Of a stretch of 64,000 bases of DNA, positions 28,564-37,970 are shown one piece after another (within the stretch, counting starts at the first letter, position 1; every line of letters starts with the position of its first letter). Both the position numbers and the translations under genes were made by a program. The notes beneath the pieces were generated by a model. That model saw only the letters and a program-made list of their open reading frames with translations, had not been told where the DNA came from and did no database searches. The DNA comes from Endozoicomonas sp965198415 (GTDB lineage Bacteria > Pseudomonadota > Gammaproteobacteria > Pseudomonadales > Endozoicomonadaceae): the NCBI GenBank assembly GCA_965198415.1, contig CBDAPN010000028.1:565367-629366 (forward strand), given 5' to 3'.

Positions 28564-31500
28564 ATGATCAGTCATTTTTTTATTCACCGGCCCAAGTTTG
28601 CATTCGTTATTTCGATTGTGATCACCCTGGTCGGCCTGATTTCACTGGCAACCTTGCCAGTGAGCATGTTCCCGCAGATTGCTCCGCCTGAGATCTCCAT
28701 TTCTGCCTACTATCCGGGGGCCGACGCCAAGACTTTAGAGTCAGCAGTCATTCAACCCATTGAAGAAAAGGTCAATGGTGTTGCGGGGATGATCTACATT
28801 AGCTCCACCGCCAACAACGACGGCAGTGTGGAAATTGTCGTCACGTTTGAGTCGGGCATTAATCAGGATATTGCCATGGTCGACGTCCAGAACCGGGTGT
28901 CGGCGGCAGAACCAAAACTGCCGGAACAGGTGCGCCGTTTGGGTGTTGCTGTGCGTAAGCAGTCCTCAAATATGCTGATGGGGGTGAACCTGATTTCACC
29001 CAAAAGTACTCTCGACGCAATTTACCTGAGCAACTACGCCAGTAACTACCTTACCGACCCACTGAGTCGAATCAACGGCGTTGCCAAAGCTCAGGTTCTT
29101 GGTGCCATGACTTACAGCATGCGAATCTGGCTTGACCCAAGCCGGATGGCAGCTCTGGGTGTAACGACAACTGACGTTAGCAAGGCGGTAAGTCAACAAA
29201 ATGCCATTGTTGCAGCGGGCAAACTCGGTCAGGCGCCCAATCTGCCCGATCAGCAGTTCACTTACACCATTCGTACCCGTGGGCAACTGAACACCCCGGA
29301 GGCGTTTGGTAAGATTATTATTCGCGCCAACTCTGACGGTTCGTTTGTACGCATAAAGGACATTGCCAGAATAGAACTGGGCTCAGAGTCCTATTCGGGC
29401 AGGGCGACACTGGACGATCAACCCACCACGTTTCTGGTCATTTATCAGCAGCCCGACGCTAACGCCATGGGTGTGGCCAAGGACGTAAAAGCGATGATGA
29501 AAGAGCTGAAAAAAAACTTTCCCAACGACATGGATTACGCCATCAAGTTTGACACCACAAAGTTTATCAACGAGTCCATTAACGAAGTGGTAAAAACGTT
29601 ACTTGAAGCGGTGTTTTTGGTCATTCTGGTAGTCTTTTTGTTTTTACAGAACTGGCGGGCGACGCTGATTCCGGCCATTGCCATTCCGGTCTCTTTGATC
29701 GGCACTTTTGGGGTGATGAACGCCCTTGGGTTCTCAATTAACACCATCAGCCTGTTTGGTCTGGTGCTGGCCATTGGTGTGGTGGTAGACGACGCCATAG
29801 TGGTCATTGAAAACGTCGAACGGCTGATTACCAAAGAGAAAATGGAGCCCAAAGCGGCGGTGAGTCTGGCGATGAAAGAGGTCACCGGCCCCATTATCGC
29901 CACCACTTTGGTACTGCTTGCGGTATTTATGCCGGTGGCCTTTATGCCGGGCATTACCGGAGGGCTCTATACGCAGTTTGCCGTCACCATTTCTGTGGCA
30001 GTGCTGATTTCTTCCATTAACGCCCTGACCCTTAGCCCGGCATTGTGTGCGGTGCTGTTGAAAAAGGACAAACTCACCCTGATCCACTGGTTGCAACCGT
30101 TGGATAATTTTATCGTCAAGTTAACGGGAGGCTATCAAAGCTGGGTTAAATACCTACTGCGCCGCTCGATATTAGGCGTTGGCCTTTTATTAGTGATGCT
30201 GGCAGCCACAGGCTTTATGTTCAAGACGACACCCGGCGGGTTTGTTCCCGATGAAGACCAGGGCTTTTTTGCGGTCAATATTCAGCTGCCTGACGCCGCG
30301 TCCTTGAATCGAACGGAAGCACTGATGAGTCAGGTATCGGATATTATCCGCTCGGAACCGGGGGTGGAGAGTGTGATTACCGTCTCCGGTTTTAGCATAC
30401 TCGGTGGCGGCGGCAGCAATGCAGCAATGGCCATTGCAGTACTCAAGCCCTGGGCTGAGCGCAGTAGCTCTGCATTGCATCAGGACGCCATTATGCAGCG
30501 GGCACAAATGAAGCTTTGGGGCATTAAAGAGGCACAGATCATTGCGTTTGGATTTCCGCCCATTCCGGGTCTTGGATCTTCTGGTGGTTTTGATTTCCGT
30601 TTGCAGGACACCATGGGGCGCTCACCACAAGAGCTGGCACAGGTGCTCAAAGGGCTGGTGTATAAGGCCAATCAGCAACCGGAGCTGACGCGGGTATACT
30701 CTACCTGGCAAGCCAATGTGCCGCAGTATTTTCTGGATGTAAACCGTGATAAAGCCGCCGCTCAGGATGTACCATTGGCGGATATTTTCCTGACGCTGCA
30801 AACGCAGCTTGGTTCACTGTATGTCAACGACTTTCCCTTGTTCGGGAAAAATTATCGGGTAAACCTGCAGTCAGAAAGTGCCGACCGTTCCGACCCTTCG
30901 GATCTCAGCAAATTTTATGTGCGTAACACCAAAGGGCAGATGGTGCCGCTGGTTACCATGACGACTTTGACCCCGGTGCTTGGCCCTAACAGCATCAACC
31001 ATTACAACCTCTATCCTTCGGCCACTATCAGTGGTTCGGCGAAACCGGGCTACAGCTCCAGCGATGCCATTAGCGCCATGCAGCGCCTTGCCCAAGATCT
31101 GCCAAGGGGTTACACCTACGCTTGGTCCGGCCAGTCGCTGCAGGAAATTCAAGCGGGAAATCTGGCGCCTTTGCTGTTTGCCTTGTGTTTTCTTTTTGCG
31201 TACCTGTTTTTGGTGGCGCAGTATGAAAGTTGGACCATGCCACTTGCCATCATCAGCGCCGTTCCCATTGCCACTTTTGGCGCCTTTGCCGGTATCAACA
31301 TACTGCGTACTTGGTACCCGGCGTTGGCTAACGATGTTTACGCCAAAATCGGGATGGTGTTGTTAATTGGTATTGCGACGAAAACGGCCATTTTGATTGT
31401 TGAGTTTGCCATGGTACAACGGCGTGAAGGTCAGAGTATTTTCGACGCCGCCACCAATGCCGCAAGACTGCGATTTCGGGCGGTGCTGATGACTGCGCTG

Positions 31501-31692
31501 TCGTTTATTCTGGGGGTGATGCCGCTGGTGCTGGCCAGCGGTGCCGGAGCTTCTAGTCGACAGATCATTGGTGTTACGGTCAGCTCCGGTATGATCGCAG
31601 CAACCATTTTTGGTACTTTACTGATTCCCGTGTTTTATCTGTTACTGCAGCGAGTGCGTGAACACTTTGATCCGAACAAGGCGAATTGCTAA
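28564..31692 (+). CDS. RND multidrug efflux permease (AcrB/MexB, HAE1 family)
   Basis: The 1042-residue trimeric inner-membrane antiporter has twelve membrane helices in the 1+5+1+5 arrangement and two large periplasmic loops. The first helix begins right after FFIHRPKFAF. The proton-relay Asp pair lies in helix 4 as VVVDDAIVVIENVER, and a Lys matching the relay Lys lies in helix 10 (GIATKTAILIVEFA). The typical PGG repeats and ISINALTLSPALCA block are present. An in-frame extension to 28504 is rejected because it overlaps the adaptor gene; the ATG at 28564 fits the family. Substrate range cannot be read from sequence. A strong terminator follows. Confidence 0.95.
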   Translation: MISHFFIHRPKFAFVISIVITLVGLISLATLPVSMFPQIAPPEISISAYYPGADAKTLESAVIQPIEEKVNGVAGMIYISSTANNDGSVEIVVTFESGINQDIAMVDVQNRVSAAEPKLPEQVRRLGVAVRKQSSNMLMGVNLISPKSTLDAIYLSNYASNYLTDPLSRINGVAKAQVLGAMTYSMRIWLDPSRMAALGVTTTDVSKAVSQQNAIVAAGKLGQAPNLPDQQFTYTIRTRGQLNTPEAFGKIIIRANSDGSFVRIKDIARIELGSESYSGRATLDDQPTTFLVIYQQPDANAMGVAKDVKAMMKELKKNFPNDMDYAIKFDTTKFINESINEVVKTLLEAVFLVILVVFLFLQNWRATLIPAIAIPVSLIGTFGVMNALGFSINTISLFGLVLAIGVVVDDAIVVIENVERLITKEKMEPKAAVSLAMKEVTGPIIATTLVLLAVFMPVAFMPGITGGLYTQFAVTISVAVLISSINALTLSPALCAVLLKKDKLTLIHWLQPLDNFIVKLTGGYQSWVKYLLRRSILGVGLLLVMLAATGFMFKTTPGGFVPDEDQGFFAVNIQLPDAASLNRTEALMSQVSDIIRSEPGVESVITVSGFSILGGGGSNAAMAIAVLKPWAERSSSALHQDAIMQRAQMKLWGIKEAQIIAFGFPPIPGLGSSGGFDFRLQDTMGRSPQELAQVLKGLVYKANQQPELTRVYSTWQANVPQYFLDVNRDKAAAQDVPLADIFLTLQTQLGSLYVNDFPLFGKNYRVNLQSESADRSDPSDLSKFYVRNTKGQMVPLVTMTTLTPVLGPNSINHYNLYPSATISGSAKPGYSSSDAISAMQRLAQDLPRGYTYAWSGQSLQEIQAGNLAPLLFALCFLFAYLFLVAQYESWTMPLAIISAVPIATFGAFAGINILRTWYPALANDVYAKIGMVLLIGIATKTAILIVEFAMVQRREGQSIFDAATNAARLRFRAVLMTALSFILGVMPLVLASGAGASSRQIIGVTVSSGMIAATIFGTLLIPVFYLLLQRVREHFDPNKANC

Positions 31693-31697
31693 GGGGT

Positions 31698-31735
31698 AAA
31701 ACAGCAGGTTTCTACCAAACCTGCTGTTTTCAGAC
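31698..31735 (+). terminator. Rho-independent terminator of the RND operon
   Basis: A perfect 14-bp stem (AAAACAGCAGGTTT and its complement, 31698-31730) with a 5-base loop ends in TTTT, six bases after the pump stop codon. The A-rich start and T-rich end let it act in both directions, but the next minus-strand gene ends at 31791, so it may serve both operons. Confidence 0.92.
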
Positions 31736-31790
31736 TTGTTAGTGGTTTTTGAGCATCAACACATCAGCAGAATCGGGTCATTCGATATTT

Positions 31791-32105
31791 TTATTTTTTA
31801 CCATGGCCAAAAATACACTCTGGGTGGTCTTTAGGATTCTTATAAACAATGCAGGTAGAATAGTGAATGGCAAATTCAGCGCCAATTTGATTACAAGGCC
31901 TTCGACTCCATAATAAACCGTATCTTTCCAAATGGTCTTTTGTAGCGCCACCAATAAGGTGTCCGCAATTAACGTCCCAAAAAATTTTTGTGCATAGGTA
32001 ATAATTGCCCAGATTGGGTATATATTTTTTTCTAGGGCAATCAGCAACGGCCGTTGCTGAGACGAGGGCTGCTACTAATACAGAGTAGTGAAATTTAAGT
32101 TTCAT
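31791..32105 (-). CDS. Secreted six-cysteine small protein, paralog 1
   Basis: The 104-residue product has a clear Sec signal (MKLKFHYSVLVAALVSATAVA) and a mature part of about 83 residues with six cysteines: CPRKKY, LCTKIF, NCGHL, PCNQI, TCIVYK and ECIFGH. The mature chain is basic and Tyr/His-rich. The two genes upstream encode relatives with all six cysteines and the GLLWS and FGH motifs kept, so the cysteines probably form three disulfides. I do not recognise the family. Small cysteine-rich exports of this type include toxins, inhibitors and adhesins. An overlapping frame on the same strand (31778-32047) is not real. Confidence 0.72.
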   Translation of the reverse strand: MKLKFHYSVLVAALVSATAVADCPRKKYIPNLGNYYLCTKIFWDVNCGHLIGGATKDHLERYGLLWSRRPCNQIGAEFAIHYSTCIVYKNPKDHPECIFGHGKK

Positions 32106-32380
32106 AGCTTTTCTGTATACGAGTAATAAAAAAATAAGTCGTTAATTTTTCCGTTGCACAATCGCGGTTTTGGACTGTTGGTAATTTACCTATACAGACC
32201 TGCAAACTGAAAGTTTGCGAACTAAAGAGCAATTTTTAACAGTCGTTGCATCGGAGCTTAAATCACTGCAAACACAATCGGGCAAAATGCTGGATTTTTT
32301 CAAGTGAGATGATTCAGATCATGCTTGCATTGAGAGTTTTGGGTGGTCAACAGGTACATCACTACGTTAGCAAAAACGAG

Positions 32381-32719
32381 TCATTCTATATTTTGTTTTG
32401 TGGTATGACCAAAAAAACATTCTGGGTGTTTTTTAGGATCCTTAGTAATAACGCATTTAGGATATAGACCAGCATAATGAGCACCCTTAATTTGCTCACA
32501 AGGCTTTACACTCCATAATAAACCGTAATAATCATAATGTGCTCTTGCAGGGCCACCAGCAAGGTGACCACAACTAGTGTTCCAATAAAAGTTTGCACAC
32601 AGATGATAAAAATTATTCTTGCCCTGCTTCAGCATATACCGTCCCGCAGGACAAATAGCAACGGCCGTTGTTGAGACGAGTGCTGTTACTAATACAAAAT
32701 AGTGAAATTTAATGTTCAT
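32381..32719 (-). CDS. Secreted six-cysteine small protein, paralog 2
   Basis: The 112-residue protein has a Sec signal (MNIKFHYFVLVTALVSTTAVA) and a mature domain with the same six cysteines and spacing as its neighbours. It is longer than paralog 1 by eight residues and ends in HTTKQNIE. The open frame extends to 32773, but the ATG at 32719 follows AGGAAAGCT, a good ribosome binding site also present before paralog 3. It lies in the first copy of a 522-bp tandem duplication, and most differences from paralog 3 are in the segment before the fifth cysteine (HYAGLYPKC against QYVIFYPNC). Function is unknown. Confidence 0.72.
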   Translation of the reverse strand: MNIKFHYFVLVTALVSTTAVAICPAGRYMLKQGKNNFYHLCANFYWNTSCGHLAGGPARAHYDYYGLLWSVKPCEQIKGAHYAGLYPKCVITKDPKKHPECFFGHTTKQNIE

Positions 32720-32902
32720 AGCTTTCCTGTGTACGAGTAATAAAAAAACATGTTGTTCAGTTTGCCGTTGCATCGGAGCTTAAAGCACTGCAAACACAAT
32801 CGGGCAAAATGCTGGATTTTTTCAAGTGAGATGATTCAGCTCATGCTTGCATTGAGAGTTTTGGGTGGTCAACAGGTACATCACTACGTTAGCAAAACCG
32901 AG

Positions 32903-33241
32903 TCATTCTATATTTTGTTTTGTGGTATGACCAAAAAAACATTCTGGGTGTTTTTTAGGATCCTTAGTAATAACGCAGTTAGGATAAAAAATAACATATT
33001 GAGCACCCTTAATTTGCTCACAAGGCCTTACACTCCATAATAAACCGTAATAATCATAATGTGCTCTTGCAGGGCCACCAGTAAGATGACCACAACTAGT
33101 GTTCCAATAAAAGTTTGCACACAGATAATAAAAATTATTCTTGCCCTGCTTCAGCATATACCGTCCCGCAGGACACACAGCAACGGCCGTTGCTGAGACG
33201 AGTGCTGTTACTAATACAAAGTAGTGACATTTAATGTTCAT
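32903..33241 (-). CDS. Secreted six-cysteine small protein, paralog 3
   Basis: This 112-residue product is nearly the same as paralog 2 and comes from the second copy of the 522-bp duplication. The signal sequence, the six cysteines and the GPARAHYDYYGLLWSV block are kept. Start ATG at 33241 again follows AGGAAAGCT. It is first in the minus-strand trio and likely has its own promoter inside the repeat, as each repeat carries the whole upstream region. The DNA here is more AT-rich than the flanking housekeeping genes, which suggests acquisition. Confidence 0.72.
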   Translation of the reverse strand: MNIKCHYFVLVTALVSATAVAVCPAGRYMLKQGKNNFYYLCANFYWNTSCGHLTGGPARAHYDYYGLLWSVRPCEQIKGAQYVIFYPNCVITKDPKKHPECFFGHTTKQNIE

Positions 33242-33287
33242 AGCTTTCCTGTGTACGAGTAATAAAAAAACATGTTGTTCAGTTTGC

Positions 33288-33948
33288 CGTTGCACAATCG
33301 GGGTTTTGGACTGTTGATGACTTTTCTGTACAGATCTGGAAATTTAAAGATTGCGAACCTTTCACGATTCTACAGGTAGGTACTGGTAAACTTACTTCAG
33401 GTGCTGTTCGCAACGGTTAAGGCGGTTTGGAATAAAATTCTCACTCTTTGATAGCCCTCATTTTAGTAAACAGTCTATAAAAATCGGTTAAGAGTCAAAC
33501 CCTCAACTCAAATTAGCACACCCAAATTACTTAGGTGTTTTTTTTATAAATTAATTTATTTTTTCTGTTTATCTCTTTAGAAATAAATAATATATCTTCA
33601 GAATAGGTGTCTGATACTAGCGTTCATCCGGGTGAGCATTGAGCGATGATGGCAAAAGAGGGGGATGAAGAGTCCGAATTTTTTTGTATCAACTGACTAC
33701 TGCTGCTATCTATTCTCGGACAGCCTCTTAAAAAAAACAGACAGTGGGTGATGGTGTTAAGCCCTTTACAGGCGTAATTTTGCGCCTACTGTGAGGGGTA
33801 TGGCTAAGTGCCTGAGGCGGTTCTGTCTTTGCAGAACCAACGCAAGGTGCGTTTGAAATTTTTTTGCTGATCTGAGGAACTAATGCAAATTTTGCAACTC
33901 CAATGCATGTTGGTCTGTCATTGACAGGAAATTACCACTGGAGCAATC
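33288..33948. other. Long AT-rich non-coding region before the effector-like gene
   Basis: About 660 bp without a convincing gene. The AT content is high around 33530-33600. Two consecutive hairpins lie at 33819-33838 (GGTTCTG stem) and 33839-33853 (AACGC stem) and are followed by a T7 tract ending at 33865. This would end a plus-strand transcript, so a small RNA or leader transcript upstream of 33866 is possible. GGAG lies at 33942, just before the ATG of the next gene. Confidence 0.45.
33819..33866 (+). terminator. Double hairpin with T-tract (terminator or attenuator)
   Basis: A 7-bp stem GGTTCTG/CAGAACC with a 6-base loop is followed directly by a 5-bp stem AACGC/GCGTT and, six bases later, seven T residues. 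It sits about 80 bp before the start codon at 33949. Either an upstream small RNA ends here or the message of the following gene is attenuated. Confidence 0.45.
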
Positions 33949-34815
33949 ATGCCAAACTCAATTAACAGTTCCTCATTTTCTACTGCAAACCTTTTGACCA
34001 CGGCTACTACTGATGATAAACATGCTAGTAATGAACCTATGGAGTTTTGTCAATGGAGCGTCTCTCAGTGTGAAGTTGAACCAATGATTGTGGATTCTCC
34101 TCAGCCATATTCGGACTGCGTTCAAGGTAATGGTTGGGGAGTTGACTCGGGAGTGCTAAACGAAAGATTTAAAGAAGTAATCAATAGCCTCAAAGAAAAT
34201 AGAGTTGAATATAGTGAACTGAATGTTATAAAAGATAATCTTAACAAGATATACGAATTGCAAGCTCAGGGAGTTAAATTTAGCGAGGAACAAAAAAAAA
34301 TAATTGATTGTGTTGAAAAGGAAGTGGATACGCTAAAATTAAGTATCAAAAAGTCAATTCAACAACCGGGCAAAGATGTATCAATAGCCTCATCAGAAAC
34401 AAGTTTGATGCACAGCCAAGCACCAGGAGCAACAGCGATTGGCTTTTTCGAAACGGCGAACCCTTTAGCAAAATCTCCGGCATCTAATCAAATCAAAGAA
34501 AGTCAAAAGGAGCTTACTTCACACCTTTGTGACATATTAGAATCAGTTTCTTTATCAAATAGCAATGATCAACCTAGAGATTCTTCTAAATGCACAGAGG
34601 GTAGGTCTTCATCTCCGAAATTAGGTGTGAAGGATAAGAAATGGTATGAGGAATTGGCTGAGGAATTGGATAAAGAATTGGCTGAGAAATTGTCTGAGGA
34701 ATGGAATAAGGAATGGAATAAGGAATTTTATAATGAACTGTATACGAAGTTGGATGAGAAATTGGAAAAGGAATGGTGTGAGATGGGGAGTGGCTTCGAT
34801 AAAAAAAGAATTTAA
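33949..34815 (+). CDS. Hydrophilic protein with Glu/Lys/Trp-rich C-terminal repeats; possible T3SS effector
   Basis: The 288-residue product begins with a Ser/Thr/Asn-rich, non-hydrophobic leader (MPNSINSSSFSTANLLTTAT), which fits a type III secretion signal. A predicted helical region spans about 60-135 and a polar linker about 140-225. The C-terminal 55 residues are built from degenerate 4-5 residue units (EELAEELDKELAEKLSEEW, then NKEWNKEF). At DNA level these units are repeats of GAGGAATTGG-like blocks, so the tail grew by short tandem duplication. The gene is AT-rich compared with the T3SS locus. I do not recognise a family; the effector idea is inference from the leader composition and from the presence of a T3SS in this genome. 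Confidence 0.6.
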   Translation: MPNSINSSSFSTANLLTTATTDDKHASNEPMEFCQWSVSQCEVEPMIVDSPQPYSDCVQGNGWGVDSGVLNERFKEVINSLKENRVEYSELNVIKDNLNKIYELQAQGVKFSEEQKKIIDCVEKEVDTLKLSIKKSIQQPGKDVSIASSETSLMHSQAPGATAIGFFETANPLAKSPASNQIKESQKELTSHLCDILESVSLSNSNDQPRDSSKCTEGRSSSPKLGVKDKKWYEELAEELDKELAEKLSEEWNKEWNKEFYNELYTKLDEKLEKEWCEMGSGFDKKRI

Positions 34816-35083
34816 TAGCATAATAAACGATTGAAAACAAACGTTTAAATAAATTCTGGTGAATTACAAAAGCATTATAATTATCTCTAATAAGTGCAAG
34901 AAAACACCATTAATTTAAATGCTTTGCATTCGTTTTGATACTATAGAACGTTTGGGGTTTGTATCTAATGAGTTAATAAAAAGTGCAATAAATGGCTTGT
35001 TGTAATCTGGCAGGTTTATGGCTGGCCGCAGCAACAGAATATTGAGCCTTGTGGTCAATTTTCTGCTGCTGTAGAGCAGGCTG

Positions 35084-36523
35084 TTAAGCCGTTCCACCAA
35101 CGGTGATCTCATCAATTTTCAACGTCGGCTGGCCGACACCAACGGGTACAGACTGACCATCTTTGCCGCAAACGCCAACGCCCGGGTCCAGCGCCAAGTC
35201 GTTGCCTACCATGGAAACCTTATTCATTACATCCGGGCCATTACCAATCAGGGTGGCGCCTTTGACTGGAACTGTCTTTTTGCCATTTTCAATTAACCAG
35301 GCCTCAGTGGTGGAAAAGACGAACTTACCGGAGGTAATGTCCACCTGTCCGCCGCCCATATTTTCCACGTAAATGCCTTTTTTGACCGAGCTGATAATTT
35401 CTTTTGGGTCATGCTGACCCGCCAGCATGTAGGTGTTGGTCATTCGTGGCATGGGTAAATGGGCATAAGACTCCCGACGTCCATTGCCGGTGGCAGCAGC
35501 ACCCATCAAACGAGCATTCAGCTTATCCTGCATATACCCTTTAAGAATACCGTTCTCAATCAGAACTGTGTTTTGGGTGGTTACCCCTTCGTCGTCAATA
35601 TTCATTGAGCCCCGACGACCATCAAGTGTGCCATCGTCGACAATAGTACAGAGCGCTGATGCAACACGCTCGCCAATGCGCCCGGCGTAAGCGGAGGAGC
35701 CTTTGCGATTAAAATCCCCTTCCAGCCCATGCCCCACGGCTTCGTGGAGCAGCACGCCAGACCAACCAGAACTCAACACCACCGGCATGGTGCCAGCGGG
35801 TGCGGCCACGGCTTCAAGATTGATCATCGCCTGTTGCACCGCTTTGCGTGCGTATTCTAAACCGGTGTCGTTCAATAAAAACTGCAGGTAATCACCGCGC
35901 CCGCCACCACCGGCGGAGCCCCGTTCAATGCGCCCATTTTTTTCAGCAATGACACTGACGTTCAAGCGAACCAATGGGCGGACATCCGCTGTCAAAGTAC
36001 CATCCGATGCTGCCACCAGCACCATTTCATGAACGCCCGTCAGGCTGGCGGTTACTTGCTTGATGCATGGATCACTTTGGCGGGCTTCCTGGTCCAGTTT
36101 TTGTAACAGGGCGACTTTGTCTTCACTGGATAAGGAGTCCAGCGGATTGGTGCTTGGGTACAACGCCAGAGGTTGGCTACGCTGCCAAGCCTGCACCTGT
36201 TTTTGCTGACCAATCCGGGCAATACTCCGGGCGGCCCCAGCGGCCTGCTCCAGAGCAGGTAAAATAATTTCATTAGAGTAGGCAAAGCCGGTTTTCTCAC
36301 CACTCATGGCGCGGATGCCGACACCGCTGTCCACATTAAAGCTGCCCTCTTTGACAATGCTGTCTTCGAGCACCCAGGATTCATGGCGCATGGACTGAAA
36401 GTAAAGGTCGGCAGCGTCCACATTGTGCCCAAGTACTGTGTCGAGGATTCTGCTCAGTTCGCTGTCGCTGATATTGGCAGGGGTTAACAGGTGGTCTTTG
36501 GCAATGGTTATGTTGTCGGTCAT
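35084..36523 (-). CDS. tldD: Metalloprotease TldD
   Basis: TldD and TldE form a heterodimeric zinc protease that degrades unfolded peptides, matures microcin B17-like peptides and degrades the CcdA antitoxin. The 479-residue product has the TldD zinc motif HEAVGH (His260 to His264) in LLHEAVGHGLEGD and the family blocks GRGDYLQFLLNDTG, INIDDEG-like (MNIDDEGVTTQNTVLIENG) and VEDMGGG-like (ENMGGGQVDI). The TldE partner (pmbA) is not adjacent, which is usual. Start ATG at 36523 gives the normal length. The gene looks intact. Confidence 0.96.
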   Translation of the reverse strand: MTDNITIAKDHLLTPANISDSELSRILDTVLGHNVDAADLYFQSMRHESWVLEDSIVKEGSFNVDSGVGIRAMSGEKTGFAYSNEIILPALEQAAGAARSIARIGQQKQVQAWQRSQPLALYPSTNPLDSLSSEDKVALLQKLDQEARQSDPCIKQVTASLTGVHEMVLVAASDGTLTADVRPLVRLNVSVIAEKNGRIERGSAGGGGRGDYLQFLLNDTGLEYARKAVQQAMINLEAVAAPAGTMPVVLSSGWSGVLLHEAVGHGLEGDFNRKGSSAYAGRIGERVASALCTIVDDGTLDGRRGSMNIDDEGVTTQNTVLIENGILKGYMQDKLNARLMGAAATGNGRRESYAHLPMPRMTNTYMLAGQHDPKEIISSVKKGIYVENMGGGQVDITSGKFVFSTTEAWLIENGKKTVPVKGATLIGNGPDVMNKVSMVGNDLALDPGVGVCGKDGQSVPVGVGQPTLKIDEITVGGTA

Positions 36524-36886
36524 AAATAATGGCTACACTCTGACTTATTCTTCTTGCAAGCCTACTCTTCTCAAACCGGGGAACTCAAGGATTTTGTGGA
36601 AATACTTGCACTGAGCCGGTGTCAAAGGGAGTGTTAACATGTTGTGCGAAAATAGCACCATGGACCCGTTAACTTGACCGCAGAGCGTTGTCATCGACCA
36701 GACGACACATCGACCATGCCGCCCAGCGCAGGCTCTAACCCGGTATTTCCTAAATATACTCCCGTTTTCCTGTGTTCTTTGCCACTCCTATGAGGTTTTT
36801 GTATCCCCAGGATGGAGGCTTTGTCTCACAAACCCTTTAGAGTGGCAAAGTCTCGCGCGAACTATGAAATATCCGCGCTACGGGTT
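36524..36886. other. Intergenic region upstream of tldD
   Basis: About 360 bp between tldD and the next minus-strand gene. It must contain the tldD promoter. I see short inverted segments (GCCACTC near 36781 and GAGTGGC near 36840) that could pair over 60 bp, but no T-tract, repeat or coding frame of note. Confidence 0.4.
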
Positions 36887-37501
36887 CTATCGATAACTCA
36901 TTGAAAGCTGCCTTCTTAAGTTGTAGTAATTATTTATCCGCAAATACGCTGCATGATCTCGTACAGTCATCAGATCAATGGCTTCCTGAATGACTGCTAA
37001 CGGAATTTGAGCCCAGTATTTTCCAATAAAGACTTTATAAGCCTGCGATTCTGGGAGCAAACCTGCTTCGGTGACTCTATCGTCTGCTCTTTTCGCTGAA
37101 TCCATGGCATTTAAGTTCTTATCGCGAGGGTTGCGGATGGACTCTATAGGCAGATCATAAATTTCTTTCAGACCCATGGATTGACACCAAGCTTTCACAT
37201 CTGCATTGATTCGATCAATGTAATACTGCCGCTCAGGTTCCAAAAACGCATGGCGTGCGGCAATCAGCAAATCCAAATAGTCCCTGACCACAGAGATTGT
37301 TTTAATTAATGGTACAAATTGGTTCTGGTACACCTCATCGTATGATTCTTTAGTTTCAGAGGGGGGGAGCACACTGCTTAATTCTTGCTCCGCAGATGGA
37401 GAAAAGTCACTAACACTATGAACCGCGCTGCTGGTTGATGCATAAGAAAACAGCAGGCTCAACACAAGCGGAATAATAAATACGTTTTTCATATAAACCA
37501 T
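36887..37501 (-). CDS. Secreted or periplasmic protein of unknown function
   Basis: The 204-residue product has a Sec signal (KNVFIIPLVLSLLFSYASTSSA). The mature part of about 180 residues is mainly helical and charged, with segments such as VVRDYLDLLIAARHAF and AVIQEAIDLMTVRDHAAY. A single cysteine lies near the middle (VKAWCQSMG). I considered a secreted chorismate mutase from the size and helical content but did not find its active-site pattern, so I leave it unassigned. Start could be the ATG at 37501 or the ATG at 37492; both lie right before the signal sequence. It is monocistronic by position. Confidence 0.65.
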   Translation of the reverse strand: MVYMKNVFIIPLVLSLLFSYASTSSAVHSVSDFSPSAEQELSSVLPPSETKESYDEVYQNQFVPLIKTISVVRDYLDLLIAARHAFLEPERQYYIDRINADVKAWCQSMGLKEIYDLPIESIRNPRDKNLNAMDSAKRADDRVTEAGLLPESQAYKVFIGKYWAQIPLAVIQEAIDLMTVRDHAAYLRINNYYNLRRQLSMSYR

Positions 37502-37970
37502 CTTTTATACCTATTAAAAAGGAAGGCTCAACTCTGTAGGTGGGAAGAGTTGAAACTCAATTATAGACGACGATGTATATATATGAGGGGCAGTTATTAT
37601 TATTTTAGTTATAAAGTAAATTACAGCGCTAATCGTGAAATAGATAGGTGATGCAATCACTTAGCGCAAGGGCGCGCAAATCATTTTTTAATGAAAATAA
37701 CGTTTTTAGACGGTCACTCAGGACGGTGTATACGAAACAGATACACAATTGATCAGCTAAACAAATACACATTGACAGGATAATAAAGTACTTTTATTCA
37801 AAATTTTAATGGATTTATTGGTGCGCTAACGGTTAAGTCAGACTACTGTTAGTCAAATCAAATTTTTTAACACAATGGTCAGCATCCAATAGCGGATATC
37901 TGGCAACGGTATTTATTTCTGTTGGAAATTTTGCTTGTATATTTACAGTCAATTTGAGGAGAGGTAAACA
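37502..37970. other. AT-rich divergent promoter region before ggt
   Basis: About 470 bp separate the secreted-protein gene and ggt, which are divergently transcribed. The sequence is AT-rich with several short A/T tracts. GAGGAGAGG lies just before the ggt ATG. No coding frame, repeat or RNA hairpin stands out. Confidence 0.45.

Larger units (their letters stand above)
32244..33287. repeat. Tandem duplication, two copies of 522 bp
   Basis: Copy one is 32244-32765 and copy two 32766-33287. Each starts CGTTGCATCGGAGCTTAAA and holds one complete six-cysteine gene with its upstream region. The period is exactly 522 bp for the start codons, stop codons and outer borders. A third CGTTGCA begins at 33288 and then diverges into a sequence that resembles 32154-32185, upstream of paralog 1, so paralog 1 is an older copy of the same unit. 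Few substitutions separate the two copies, so the event is recent or homogenised. Confidence 0.92.

Noticed and set aside
34586..34840. Minus-strand frame with Ile/Pro/Tyr-Ser repeats opposite the effector-like tail
   Set aside because: The repeat is the reverse of the Glu/Lys-rich repeat DNA on the plus strand, which has the better start and length.
36887..37501. Secreted chorismate mutase
   Set aside because: Size and helical content are similar, but the conserved Arg/Lys/Glu active-site pattern was not found.
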